From the NCBI GenBank assembly GCA_035373905.1, contig DAOSOK010000008.1:77387-141386 (forward strand): a stretch of DNA of 64,000 bases, given 5' to 3'. Origin of the DNA: Candidatus Ozemobacteraceae bacterium (GTDB lineage: Bacteria; Muiribacteriota; Ozemobacteria; Ozemobacterales; Ozemobacteraceae). Position numbers and translations under genes: made by a program. Numbering within the stretch: the first letter of the stretch is position 1; each line of letters starts with the position of its first letter. Of the stretch, positions 27,235 through 35,208 are shown in pieces. Under the pieces are notes generated by a model, which was given only the letters and a program-made list of their open reading frames with translations, was not told the DNA's origin and did not search any database.

Positions 27235-28844
27235 CGGGGCGTTTCTCCGGGATCGGCAAAGAGATTCAGACCGGAAGCTTTCGCACGGCCGGTGGCTCCG
27301 GCGGCGGGCGGTTTTCCGATCGAGGCGCGCTTGGCGCGGGTCGCGGCCCAGTCGCGCAGGCCGGCGATCTGCTCGCGCATCGTGACGGCGAGCGGGACGG
27401 TCTCGGTGAGCGCCTTGCGCAGGTCGCCCGTCTCGAGGTCGCGGCCGGCATGGAAGGCGTCGAACATGGCGCTGATGACGGCCTGTTCGATTTCCGCGCC
27501 GGAGAACCCCTCGCTGACGGCCGCGAGTTCGGCCAGATCGAACTTCGCCGGGTCACGGCGCCGCTTGGAGAGATGGATCGTGAAGATCGCGCGCCGCTCC
27601 TCGTCGGTGGGAAGATCGACGAAGAAGATCTCGTCGAAGCGGCCCTTGCGCAGCAGTTCGGCGGGCAGGTCGCGGATGTTGTTCGAGGTGGCGATGACGA
27701 ACACCGGCACCGTCTTTTCCTGCAGCCAGGTGATGAAGCTGCCGAAAATGCGGCTGCTGACGCCGCCGTCGCCGCCGCCGCCCGACACGCCGGCGAACGC
27801 CTTCTCGATCTCGTCGAGCCAGAGGATGGTCGGGGAAAGCGCCTCGGCCATGCGGATGGCGCGCCGCAGGTTCTCTTCGGACTCGCCGACGTATTTCCCG
27901 AAGATCTGGCCGACGTCGAGCCGCAGCAGCGGAAGCCGCCACAGCGAGCTGATCGACTTCGAGATCAGGCTCTTGCCGCAGCCCTGGACGCCGAGCAGCA
28001 GGATGCCCTTCGGCTCGGGCAGGCCGAACTCGCGGGCGCGGGCCGTGAACGCCTCGCCGCGTTTGATCAGCCAGTCTTTCAGGATTTCCAGGCCGCCGAC
28101 GTTCGCCAGCTCCTCCTGGACCTCGTAATACTCGAGCAGGCCGCTCTTGCGGATGATCTGCTTCTTTTCCGAAAGGATGAACGGGACGTCGGTTTCGTCG
28201 AACTGCAGGTCGTTCACGATCGCCCGATTGAACACATTCTCGACCTCGGCCTGTGTGAGGCCGGAAACGGACTTCACGATCCGGTCGCGGGTGTCCTCAC
28301 TGAGGCTGATCTTCACCTTGCTGCCGTGGATGCGCTTCACCTCGGCGATCACGTTGTCGAGCAGGCCGGCGATCTCTTTCTGCGTGGGAATCGGGAAATC
28401 GAACACCGTGATCTCTTTCTCGAGCTCGTGCGGCACGCGCAGGATCGGCGAGAGCAAAACCAGGCTCTTGTAGCTCGTCCGGAACGCCACGGCGATGTCG
28501 CGCAGGGTGCGGCGCACCTGCAGGGGATCGCTCAGGTAGGCGGGCATCGGATCCTCGAAGAAGAGGTGGAGATCCTTGAAAACGAACAGGGCGCGCTCCT
28601 GCGACCGCAGGGCATACCGCAGCGCCTTGAGCGGGCTCACGATCGGCTCGCCCTTCGCGTCTTTGATCTCGCCGCCCTTCGGGTCGAGCAGCCCGTCGGA
28701 TGCCGACCAGACCCACATCGTCTTCTGCGTGGCCTTGGCGACGTCGGCCAGGGCCGTCATGGCCCGACCTTCCTCGCTGGTCACGAGATACAGCATCGGG
28801 TATCGCGCCCGGATATGGTCGCTCAGTTCTTTGATCAAGTCCAT
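27231..28844 (-). CDS. Ycf46-type AAA ATPase
   Basis: This 537-aa protein has an N-terminal non-catalytic half (PMLYLVTSEEGRA, then FVFKDLHLFF), as in Ycf46 proteins of cyanobacteria and plastids. A full AAA module follows from about residue 240: Walker A GVQGCGKS, Walker B ILWLDEIEKA, sensor IATSNN and arginine finger RKGRFDE. A Gly-rich insert (SGGGGDGG) lies after Walker B. Ycf46 has been linked to carbon uptake regulation in cyanobacteria; the role here is unknown. It is the first gene of a three-gene operon with CheW and rubredoxin. Confidence 0.88.
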   Translation of the reverse strand: MDLIKELSDHIRARYPMLYLVTSEEGRAMTALADVAKATQKTMWVWSASDGLLDPKGGEIKDAKGEPIVSPLKALRYALRSQERALFVFKDLHLFFEDPMPAYLSDPLQVRRTLRDIAVAFRTSYKSLVLLSPILRVPHELEKEITVFDFPIPTQKEIAGLLDNVIAEVKRIHGSKVKISLSEDTRDRIVKSVSGLTQAEVENVFNRAIVNDLQFDETDVPFILSEKKQIIRKSGLLEYYEVQEELANVGGLEILKDWLIKRGEAFTARAREFGLPEPKGILLLGVQGCGKSLISKSISSLWRLPLLRLDVGQIFGKYVGESEENLRRAIRMAEALSPTILWLDEIEKAFAGVSGGGGDGGVSSRIFGSFITWLQEKTVPVFVIATSNNIRDLPAELLRKGRFDEIFFVDLPTDEERRAIFTIHLSKRRRDPAKFDLAELAAVSEGFSGAEIEQAVISAMFDAFHAGRDLETGDLRKALTETVPLAVTMREQIAGLRDWAATRAKRASIGKPPAAGATGRAKASGLNLFADPGETPR

Positions 28845-28867
28845 GGTTTCCCCTCTTTCCGCCGTCT

Positions 28868-28895
28868 ATTGTATCAAAATCTCCCCGGAGAACAA
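28868..28895 (-). promoter_or_regulatory. extended -10 promoter of the AAA-CheW-rubredoxin operon
   Basis: On the minus strand TTGTTC (28890-28895) and TGA-TACAAT (TACAAT at 28868-28873) are separated by 16 bases. It lies 23 bases before the ATG at 28844, with GAAAGAGGGG as the ribosome binding site. Confidence 0.55.
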
Positions 28896-28954
28896 GGGGC
28901 GACGGGATGGCAACGCACGGCAAAGAATTTCTTCCGGTATCGAATGGGGAAATC

Positions 28955-28963
28955 TGGTATAAC
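28955..28963 (+). promoter_or_regulatory. extended -10 promoter, possibly leaderless
   Basis: TGG-TATAAC ends seven bases before the ATG at 28970, so transcription would start at or next to that codon. Confidence 0.45.
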
Positions 28964-28969
28964 CGAAAT

Positions 28970-30412
28970 ATGGTGTTCAAAAATCTGTTGAACTGGATCA
29001 CCGGGAGATCCCCGGAAGAATCGGCACCGGAGCCGACTCAGCCACAAAGGGAGAGACGCCGGTTCCAGCGCATCGGCCTCGAGGACGGCCTCGTATGGCT
29101 CGGCGAGCAGGGGCCGTTTCCCGTCCTGAATCTCAGCTACGGCGGCCTCAAGTTCGAGATCCCGTCCGAGCACCCCGGGAACGGCGCCGTTTCGGTCGGG
29201 CAGGTTTTCGAAGCAAGCGTTCAACTCGAAAACGTGCGGTTCGCGACGACCCTCAAGATCTGCAACCGGTTCGACACCGTGTTCGGCTGTTCCTTCGTCG
29301 GTCTGAAGCCTGCGGCATCAAGGCTGATCAGCGAATTTCTCAAGCCCCGCATCATCGGCGCATCGATGACCGAGATCGACGGTTCGCGTCTCCAGCACCA
29401 CGATCCCAGCCTCCGGATGCGCTGGTTCCAGGGCGAGGAAGGAACGCAGATATTCCTCTGGCAGGCCCTCGACGGGGAGATCGTGAGGGAAGAATATTAT
29501 TTCTTAGACTATATTATCACCTGGAACCAGGAAACGCAGGTGTTCCAGACGGGAAAGCTCCGTTCCGACAAGGGCAAATCGGGCTTCGGCAGAGTCGATC
29601 CGTCGACCGTCGTGTTCTTCAAGGTCCCCTCGCACCGGGCGGTCAGAATGGGCCGGAAGATCCTCGAGTGCGCGGCCCTGCCGCTGGAAGCGCGCGACCA
29701 GATGCTCGCGAACCTGATTCGCGAGGAAAAGCGTCTCTACCAGCGCTACATCATCCGCGCAGGCGACCGGGCGCCGCGATTCACCCCCGACGGGCATCCC
29801 GGCCGCCACCTCGTCGTCGCCAACCTCAGCGTCGGCGGCATCGCGTTTCTGACACCCGAAGAGGGGCTCGGCGCCGTCGGGAAACGAGGCGAACTGCTGA
29901 CCGGTCGACTCGAGCTCGACGGAAACGTCGTGCCGATCCACACCCGGATCATCTACGCCACCGGCCAGATGATCGGCGGCACGCTGGAACTGGCCGGCAC
30001 GGCTGGAGGCGACGAGATCGCGAGATTCCTCGCCCCCCGCCTTCTCGGCCAGTCGCTCGAAGAGATGCCTTCCCCGCTCGAGGAACTCCCCCAGAGTTTC
30101 CGAAGCTCGCGCGTCTATCTTCATGTCGGTCTTCACAACACACACGTCATCTCGGCCGTGAATCCCGACAGAAACCTGCTGGCCGGCCGGATCGCCTTCA
30201 TGGACCACATCCTCGTCTGGGAACACGGCACGCTCACTTCCTGGAAGTGCCCGGGCGGCATCGTCTTTCCTCGCGACTGGGAACTCCCCCTCGACATCCT
30301 GGAGCGCGAAGCGGCTATTCCCGAGCATCTGCGAGGCATCTGCGCCGAAATGCTAGAGTCGGCGGAGCTTCCGACGGAAGTCGTCACCGCCTGGAAAAAG
30401 GTGTTGTCATGA
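28970..30412 (+). CDS. tandem PilZ-domain protein
   Basis: This 480-aa protein has two PilZ-like domains, which bind cyclic di-GMP. The first has the Arg-rich motif RRRFQR followed by NLSYGG; the second has RAPRFTPDG followed by NLSVGG. The region between them and the C-terminal 120 residues are not recognised. The ATG at 28970 is preferred because an extended minus-10 box lies directly upstream. An alternative ATG at 28907 with AAGGGG upstream would add 21 residues and would need a promoter farther out. It overlaps the next small gene by 4 bp and probably forms an operon with it and the radical SAM gene. Confidence 0.8.
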   Translation: MVFKNLLNWITGRSPEESAPEPTQPQRERRRFQRIGLEDGLVWLGEQGPFPVLNLSYGGLKFEIPSEHPGNGAVSVGQVFEASVQLENVRFATTLKICNRFDTVFGCSFVGLKPAASRLISEFLKPRIIGASMTEIDGSRLQHHDPSLRMRWFQGEEGTQIFLWQALDGEIVREEYYFLDYIITWNQETQVFQTGKLRSDKGKSGFGRVDPSTVVFFKVPSHRAVRMGRKILECAALPLEARDQMLANLIREEKRLYQRYIIRAGDRAPRFTPDGHPGRHLVVANLSVGGIAFLTPEEGLGAVGKRGELLTGRLELDGNVVPIHTRIIYATGQMIGGTLELAGTAGGDEIARFLAPRLLGQSLEEMPSPLEELPQSFRSSRVYLHVGLHNTHVISAVNPDRNLLAGRIAFMDHILVWEHGTLTSWKCPGGIVFPRDWELPLDILEREAAIPEHLRGICAEMLESAELPTEVVTAWKKVLS

Positions 30413-30651
30413 GCGTCTCTCCCTTTGCCCCCGGAAACAGGCGCAAGGGGCACTGCTTCGGCCCCCTTCCGCCCGTTCTCGATACGAAGCTGGGACTTCT
30501 CATCTTTTGCTGTGTCGCCGCGTTCGGGGTCGTGGCGCATCTCCTGGTCACCTACGTGCTCGTGCCCGAAGCTCCGCAAGCCGCCTCGACAACGCAGAAG
30601 CGCTCCATCACGGCGACGGCTCCGGTCCGCCTCGGCACTCCCACACCGTAA
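30409..30651 (+). CDS. small single-pass membrane protein
   Basis: This 80-aa protein has one hydrophobic helix (LGLLIFCCVAAFGVVAHLLVTYVL) after a short basic N-terminus, followed by a Thr/Ala-rich tail. The ATG overlaps the TGA of the PilZ gene (ATGA), so translation is coupled. No family is recognised. It probably anchors or assists the neighbouring PilZ or radical SAM protein, but nothing in the sequence proves that. Confidence 0.65.
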   Translation: MSVSPFAPGNRRKGHCFGPLPPVLDTKLGLLIFCCVAAFGVVAHLLVTYVLVPEAPQAASTTQKRSITATAPVRLGTPTP

Positions 30652-30663
30652 CGACGCCGCGGG

Positions 30664-31662
30664 ATGATTCGACCGTTTGGGAAATACCTGTTTTTCCTGC
30701 GTCTGAGCGGAAGACTCGCGGCGAAAGCCGTTCGCACGAGGCTTCTGGGAACGATAACCCCCGACGTTCTCGTCATCGAGCTCACGGCAGCCTGCAATCT
30801 TCATTGTAGAGCATGCTATATTTCAAAAAGCGAATCGCCGCGCAAGCTGCCCAGAGACCTCGTCCTCCGGCTCCTCTCCGAATCCGAAGCGATCGGCATT
30901 CCCCATGTTTCGTTCAGCGGCGGCGAACCTCTTCTCGAAGCGGAGACAATCCTTCATTGCCTTGCGAAATTTCCCGGCACCAGCTTTTCGATTGCGACAA
31001 ACGGGTTTCTGCTCCGGCGAGAACTCGTCGACAGACTTGCCGGCTTCCCGAATGTTCAGGTGATTCTCAGTACCGACGGACCGGACGCATCCGCGCGCTT
31101 CAGGCATCCTGATGCGCCCCGCCGATTCGCCGAGGCGGCGGCCCTGCTCGGGAACGCCGGCATCCGACACGGCTCCTCGACGAGGGTCTACAGGGAAAAC
31201 ATCGGCGAAGTCGCTTCGCCGGCCTTTCTTTCGCTTTTGTCGGATACCGGCTGCTCATTCGCCGCCTTCTCTCCGCTTCTTCCGTATGACGGGTCTTCCG
31301 GCGATCTGACGCCTCTCACCACCGACGAACGAAAGCAACTCGACCATTTCTGTCTCGAAGCTCGAAAAAGGCCTTCGCTCGAAATCATCGCCCCCTGCCT
31401 CGATCCGGGCCCCTGCGCCGGGGGAGGTCGCATCCTCTCCGTCACCCCCGCCGGCGCGATTCTCCCTTGCCCTCACATCGCCTGGAGTTGCCACCGCTTT
31501 CCGAAGCATTCGTTGAAAGAGGCTCTCGAATCGGCGTTTTTCACCGCCTTGCGAGATTCGGGCGGGAAGCGGGACAGGACTCCCTGCCTTCTCCTCGATC
31601 ACCCAACCTCTCTCCAGGAACTCCTGATTCGGCATCCAGAAGCCGGCATTCCATCGGAATAA
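30664..31662 (+). CDS. radical SAM protein with short C-terminal region
   Basis: This 332-aa protein has the radical SAM cluster motif CNLHCRACY near residue 44, the SAM-binding FSGGEP, and a later conserved ILSTDGPDA. It resembles the SPASM/MoaA-like class of peptide- or cofactor-modifying enzymes. A few C-terminal Cys (CLDPGPCAGGG, ILPCPHIAWSC, TPCLL) may bind an auxiliary cluster. It starts 12 bp after the small membrane protein, likely in the same operon. No precursor peptide is obvious next to it. Confidence 0.85.
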   Translation: MIRPFGKYLFFLRLSGRLAAKAVRTRLLGTITPDVLVIELTAACNLHCRACYISKSESPRKLPRDLVLRLLSESEAIGIPHVSFSGGEPLLEAETILHCLAKFPGTSFSIATNGFLLRRELVDRLAGFPNVQVILSTDGPDASARFRHPDAPRRFAEAAALLGNAGIRHGSSTRVYRENIGEVASPAFLSLLSDTGCSFAAFSPLLPYDGSSGDLTPLTTDERKQLDHFCLEARKRPSLEIIAPCLDPGPCAGGGRILSVTPAGAILPCPHIAWSCHRFPKHSLKEALESAFFTALRDSGGKRDRTPCLLLDHPTSLQELLIRHPEAGIPSE

Positions 31663-31800
31663 TCGCAGACAATCGACGAGGGCTCCTTTCCAATTGCCGG
31701 CCTTCATACGGCTCCAGCTCTCACGTCATCCGCATTATCTGCCGATGATGAGAAGAGCAACCCATTCACGTCATCCTGCTGATGCGTCACGGTCCAGCAC

Positions 31801-31886
31801 AAAATATCATTATCATAATTACATTGATATAAAAATCTTATTATCAATATATAGACGATGATAATAGCAATATAATGATAGATTTA
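31801..31886. other. very AT-rich tract with nested inverted repeats
   Basis: Nearly all A/T in a GC-rich surround. It includes TATCATTAT near 31806 and its inverse ATAATGATA near 31873, and ATTGATA facing TATCAAT. It could be a degraded insert, a nucleoid-protein binding site or a promoter-rich leader. Confidence 0.4.
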
Positions 31887-31892
31887 AGCAGG

Positions 31893-31950
31893 ATCGACTC
31901 TTCCAGAATGAAAGCCGCCCGTTCGCCCTGAGCTTGTCGAAAGGCGAACG
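31893..31950. repeat. palindromic dispersed element, copy 5 (half)
   Basis: It aligns over its whole length with the left half of copy 2, sharing CAGAATGAA-GCC-CCCGTTCG and the core CCCTGAGCTTGTCGAA. Confidence 0.75.
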
Positions 31951-31991
31951 CATCTCATGTCTCGCCACTCTCGGGATGAACGAGAACTCGA

Positions 31992-32046
31992 GAAACGACG
32001 ACACAGGCCCGACTCATCTGTTGAGTCGGGCCTGTGTCGTCGTTTC
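31992..32046. terminator. perfect 25-bp hairpin, probable bidirectional terminator
   Basis: Arms 31992-32016 and 32022-32046 are perfect complements around a 5-nt loop. It follows the convergent minus-strand rdgB gene. T runs are only three bases long, so other roles are possible. Confidence 0.7.
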
Positions 32047-32086
32047 AGGGAAACCGGGTGTTTCCGAAATCTCCGGCGCTGGTGCC

Positions 32087-32671
32087 TCAGGGCAGTTTCA
32101 AATAGCGCTTCAGCGCTTCGACAGCTCTCCCCCGGTGGCTGATCCGGTTTTTTTCCTCTTCGGAAAGCTCGGCAACGCTACAACCACGCTCCGGGAGCAT
32201 GAAGACGGGGTCGAAACCGAAGCCGCACTTTCCACGGGGTTCGAAGCCAATCCGGCCTTCGAGCGTTCCTTCGAAGAAAGTCGGTGTCCCTCCACGGTTG
32301 ATGTAGCAAACCACGCACCTGAACCTCGCGGATCTTTTTTCCTCAGGCAGATCGCCAAGCTCGCTCAGGAGCTTGGCGATATTTTTCTCGTGAGTCGGAT
32401 TTGGCGCCGAGTAGCGCTGGGAGTGGATTCCAGGCCTTCCGCCGAGCGCATCGACCTCCAGGCCGGAATCATCGGCGAAAACCGGTTCCTTCACTAATTC
32501 CCAGAGGGCTCGCGCCTTGATCTCGGCATTTTCGTGATAGGTGCAACCCGTTTCGGCCACGTCACCGATGCCGGGAATATCGAGCTGGCATCGGAGATTC
32601 ACCGATTCGCCGAGAATCGCGCCGATCTCCTGCAACTTGTGGCGGTTCCCGGTGGCAATCCAGAGTTTCAT
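32087..32671 (-). CDS. rdgB: RdgB/HAM1 XTP/dITP diphosphatase
   Basis: This 194-aa protein matches the RdgB family, which hydrolyses non-canonical purine triphosphates (dITP, XTP) to monophosphates and protects DNA. Motifs are IATGNRHKLQE, the catalytic FADDSGLEVDALGG and the C-terminal GFGFDPVF and NRISHRGRA. Length is normal. Its start overlaps the stop of the RNase PH gene by 4 bp, and rph-rdgB is a very common bacterial pair. A long perfect hairpin follows. Confidence 0.96.
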   Translation of the reverse strand: MKLWIATGNRHKLQEIGAILGESVNLRCQLDIPGIGDVAETGCTYHENAEIKARALWELVKEPVFADDSGLEVDALGGRPGIHSQRYSAPNPTHEKNIAKLLSELGDLPEEKRSARFRCVVCYINRGGTPTFFEGTLEGRIGFEPRGKCGFGFDPVFMLPERGCSVAELSEEEKNRISHRGRAVEALKRYLKLP

Positions 32672-33402
32672 GGGAAACGTGCGATCGCCTTGTCCTGCGC
32701 GGCAAACAGTTCTTTGACGCCTTGTTCTCCGAGTTTGAGCATGGCATCGAGCTGCGCGCGGTCGAACACGCCGTGCTCGGCGGTTCCCTGGACTTCGATA
32801 TATCCGCCGGCTCTCGTCATGACGAGATTCAGGTCGGTCTCGGCGCGAGAATCCTCGTAATAATCGAGATCGAGAAGGGCTTCGCCTTGGAACACGCCGA
32901 CGCTGACGGCGGCAAGTCGGTTCACGATCGGATTTTCCGTGACTTTTCCCTCGGCCATCAGCTTTTTCACAGCCATCTCGAGAGCGACCATCGCGCCGGT
33001 CACGGATGCCGTCCTGGTGCCGCCATCGGCCTGAAGGACGTCGCAGTCGATCTGGAGGGTGCGCGGGCCGAGCTTTTCGAGATCGAGAGCGGCGCGGAGG
33101 GCCCTTCCGATCAGCCGCTGAATCTCATGCACGCGGCCCTTGACCGTGGTCGTGCCGTAGCCGGCGCGGGCGTTGCGTACGAGGCCGCAGCCGGGCATCA
33201 GGGCATACTCGGCAGTGATCCAGCCCTGGGGCTTGGAACGCGCCTCGACGAAGGACGGCACCTTCTCGTCGACCGTGACGGTGCAGATCACTTTCGTGTC
33301 TCCGCAGGTGATGAGAGCCGAGCCATGCGGGTATTTGACGAATCCGGGCTCGATCGAAACAGGACGCAGCTGGTCCGGGCGACGCTGATCATGACGAGGC
33401 AT
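32668..33402 (-). CDS. rph: ribonuclease PH
   Basis: This 244-aa protein is RNase PH, a phosphate-dependent 3' exoribonuclease that trims tRNA. Motifs include ARAGYGTTTVKGR, the phosphate-binding GGTRTASVTGAMVAL and the catalytic acidic block LLDLDYYEDSRAETDLN. The start at 33402 (MPRHDQRRPDQLRPV) has AAGGAG eight bases upstream; the long open frame before it does not look like RNase PH. It lies 23 bp after a small membrane protein gene and overlaps rdgB. Confidence 0.96.
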   Translation of the reverse strand: MPRHDQRRPDQLRPVSIEPGFVKYPHGSALITCGDTKVICTVTVDEKVPSFVEARSKPQGWITAEYALMPGCGLVRNARAGYGTTTVKGRVHEIQRLIGRALRAALDLEKLGPRTLQIDCDVLQADGGTRTASVTGAMVALEMAVKKLMAEGKVTENPIVNRLAAVSVGVFQGEALLDLDYYEDSRAETDLNLVMTRAGGYIEVQGTAEHGVFDRAQLDAMLKLGEQGVKELFAAQDKAIARFP

Positions 33403-33425
33403 CGTATTTCTCCTTGTCGCGGCGC

Positions 33426-33662
33426 TTACATGCCGCCGTCGGGCATGAACTCGACGTGGTGATTGAAGACAAGCATCAGGACGAGGACGAGAGCGAAGAG
33501 GCCGAACATGATCATCATGAACTTGCGATGCGCCGCGGCGAGATCGTCCGGCGTCATGCGTGTCTTCATCATCTCCCGCTCGAGTTCCCGCTCGCGCTTC
33601 GTCAACTTGCGTTTGCGGCCGCCTTCCGGCGGGGTCGGGGAGGTAACCTGTTCGTCGTCCAT
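33426..33662 (-). CDS. small single-pass membrane protein
   Basis: This 78-aa protein has a highly charged helical N-terminus (KLTKREREL, then EREMMKTRMTPDDL), which may form a coiled coil, and one membrane helix (FMMIMFGLFALVLVLMLVF) near the C-terminus. It is the first gene of the operon with rph and rdgB, with a good promoter upstream and AGGAG before the ATG. No family is recognised. Confidence 0.72.
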   Translation of the reverse strand: MDDEQVTSPTPPEGGRKRKLTKRERELEREMMKTRMTPDDLAAAHRKFMMIMFGLFALVLVLMLVFNHHVEFMPDGGM

Positions 33663-33700
33663 ACGTCGTTCTGCTCCTGTAAAGTGTCGGAAAGATCGTC

Positions 33701-33729
33701 AGGATACCACATTCCGGTCTTCCATCCAA
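33701..33729 (-). promoter_or_regulatory. extended -10 promoter of the rph operon
   Basis: On the minus strand TTGGAT (33724-33729), a 17-base spacer and TATCCT (33701-33706) preceded by TGG. It is about 40 bases before the first ATG of the operon. Confidence 0.65.
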
Positions 33730-33746
33730 CGCCCGAGTTTTCCCTC

Positions 33747-33775
33747 TTCCCTTCCCCTGGGGTTTGGATTATGCT
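33747..33775 (+). promoter_or_regulatory. probable promoter
   Basis: TTCCCT (33747-33752), 17 bases, TATGCT (33770-33775), 45 bases before the ATG at 33820. The minus-35 match is weak. Confidence 0.35.
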
Positions 33776-33819
33776 GTCGGAAAGACATTTGGCATCCCGA
33801 CGAACAAGGGAGGAACGAC

Positions 33820-34293
33820 ATGATCCCTGCTATCAAGGGCAAAATCCAGAAGGGTCTCGGCGAAGGTCAGAACACCCTGCGAGAGCAAATGCCGCTTTTC
33901 AGAGAATGTTTTCCGGAAGTCGGCATCTGCCACCCCGGAACGATCAACATTCTTCTCGAGCAACCGCTGGTCGTGATCACTCCCGATTTCACCACCCGGC
34001 CTCTTCCCTGGCATCCGGCGTTCCGCGTCGTGAAGGGCGGCGAAACGTTCCAGTTCGTCCGCGTCCGCCTGACGGTAAGCGGGCATGCGCCGGTCAACGC
34101 CTGGATTTATCGCGCCCAATTCTCCCCCTACCGGGAAAACCCCTTCTACGTCGAAATCATCGCCCCGAAGATCGGCTACGTCGGCACACCAGACTGCACC
34201 GTGGAGGTGCTGAGCGGGTGTCACGCCGGCATCGTGGTGATCGGAGACGGGCAACTCGGAAAAACTCCCGACGCCGGCTCCGGCCCGAACTGA
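33820..34293 (+). CDS. DUF120-like (CTP-dependent riboflavin kinase fold) protein
   Basis: This 157-aa protein has IKGKIQKGLGEG at its start and HPGTINILL near residue 40, the two signatures of the DUF120/archaeal riboflavin kinase cradle-loop barrel. It ends with FYVEIIAPKIGY and TVEVLSGC, as that fold does. Archaeal members phosphorylate riboflavin with CTP; whether this bacterial protein does is unknown. AAGGGAGG precedes the ATG. It is followed after 9 bp by an MBL-fold hydrolase gene. The family match is by motif only. Confidence 0.6.
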   Translation: MIPAIKGKIQKGLGEGQNTLREQMPLFRECFPEVGICHPGTINILLEQPLVVITPDFTTRPLPWHPAFRVVKGGETFQFVRVRLTVSGHAPVNAWIYRAQFSPYRENPFYVEIIAPKIGYVGTPDCTVEVLSGCHAGIVVIGDGQLGKTPDAGSGPN

Positions 34294-34302
34294 CCCGCTC
34301 CC

Positions 34303-35208
34303 ATGGAACTCCAGGGCATCACCGGGCGGGTCCGGTTCATCCCCGGACCGGTGAACATCGGCGTTGTCATGCTCGGCGGAGACCGGGTCGCGCTCATCGA
34401 TTCCGGCCTCGACCGCCGGATGGCGAGACGCGTGCTGGAGCTGCTCTCGGCGTATCGGCTGGAACCCGCCGTGATTCTGAACACCCACGCTCATGCCGAT
34501 CACTGCGGCGGAAACGCCTTCATCCAGAAGGCGACCGGTTGCCGCGTTCTCGCGAGCCCGACCGAGGCCGCGGCCATCGCGAACCCGCTCATGCAGGCGA
34601 TCGCCCTGTACGGCGGCGCCCCACCCGACGAATTGATCAACTCCCTGATCGTCGCGGAGCCGTCCAGGGCCGAGGCCATCGAGTCGGACACGCTCGAATT
34701 CGACGATCTGAGGATCGGGGTTCTCAGGCTTGAAGGGCACTCCATCGGCCAGCTCGGCTACGTCGTCGACGGCGTCGCGTTCCTGGGCGACGCCCTGTTC
34801 CCCCTCCATACCATTCAGAAACACCGATTGCTCTTCATCTACGATCCCCTCGAGCATTTGAACACGCTCGAACGCCTGAAGACCGTCACGGCATCAACCT
34901 TCGTCGGCGGCCATTTTCCCCCGGAATCGCGGATCGACATCCTGCTGGCCGAGAACATCCGGCACGTGCGGGATGCGTTCGAGCTCGTGAAAAACCTGCT
35001 GACCGGGCCCCAGCCGTACGACCGGCTCGCGAAGCAGTTCTTCGGAAGCTTCAAATTGCAGAAGTCCGGCTGGGAACATTTCCTTCACCGCGCGACGCTC
35101 TCAGGACTGCTGTCGGCGCTGAAACGCAACGGAGAAGCCGATTACAGGGTCATGGACAATCTGCTGGTGTGGTACGGAACCGGCAAACCGGGGAACCGCG
35201 AGCTTTGA
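34303..35208 (+). CDS. MBL-fold metallo-hydrolase
   Basis: This 301-aa protein has the metal-binding motif THAHADHCGGN near residue 67, a later LEGHSIGQLGY and VDGVAFLGDALF, and a His at VGGHFPPES, all as in the metallo-beta-lactamase fold. Members hydrolyse thioesters, lactones, phosphodiesters or lactams; the substrate is unknown here. The C-terminal helix-rich part may bind substrate. It lies between the DUF120-like gene and a small exported protein whose TTG start overlaps its stop. Confidence 0.86.
   Translation: MELQGITGRVRFIPGPVNIGVVMLGGDRVALIDSGLDRRMARRVLELLSAYRLEPAVILNTHAHADHCGGNAFIQKATGCRVLASPTEAAAIANPLMQAIALYGGAPPDELINSLIVAEPSRAEAIESDTLEFDDLRIGVLRLEGHSIGQLGYVVDGVAFLGDALFPLHTIQKHRLLFIYDPLEHLNTLERLKTVTASTFVGGHFPPESRIDILLAENIRHVRDAFELVKNLLTGPQPYDRLAKQFFGSFKLQKSGWEHFLHRATLSGLLSALKRNGEADYRVMDNLLVWYGTGKPGNREL

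Larger units (their letters stand above)
31663..32086. other. intergenic region with AT-rich tract, repeat and long hairpin
   Basis: It holds an AT-rich tract at 31801-31886, copy 5 of the dispersed element at 31893-31950 and a perfect long hairpin at 31992-32046. No gene is seen in the first 140 bases. Confidence 0.6.

Noticed and set aside
31801..31886. AT-rich tract as a replication origin
   Set aside because: No DnaA-box cluster, dnaA, dnaN or other origin gene is nearby.
33403..33729. N-terminal extension of RNase PH up to 33729
   Set aside because: The upstream frame is the shadow of the 33426-33662 gene and lacks similarity to RNase PH; the start at 33402 has AAGGAG.
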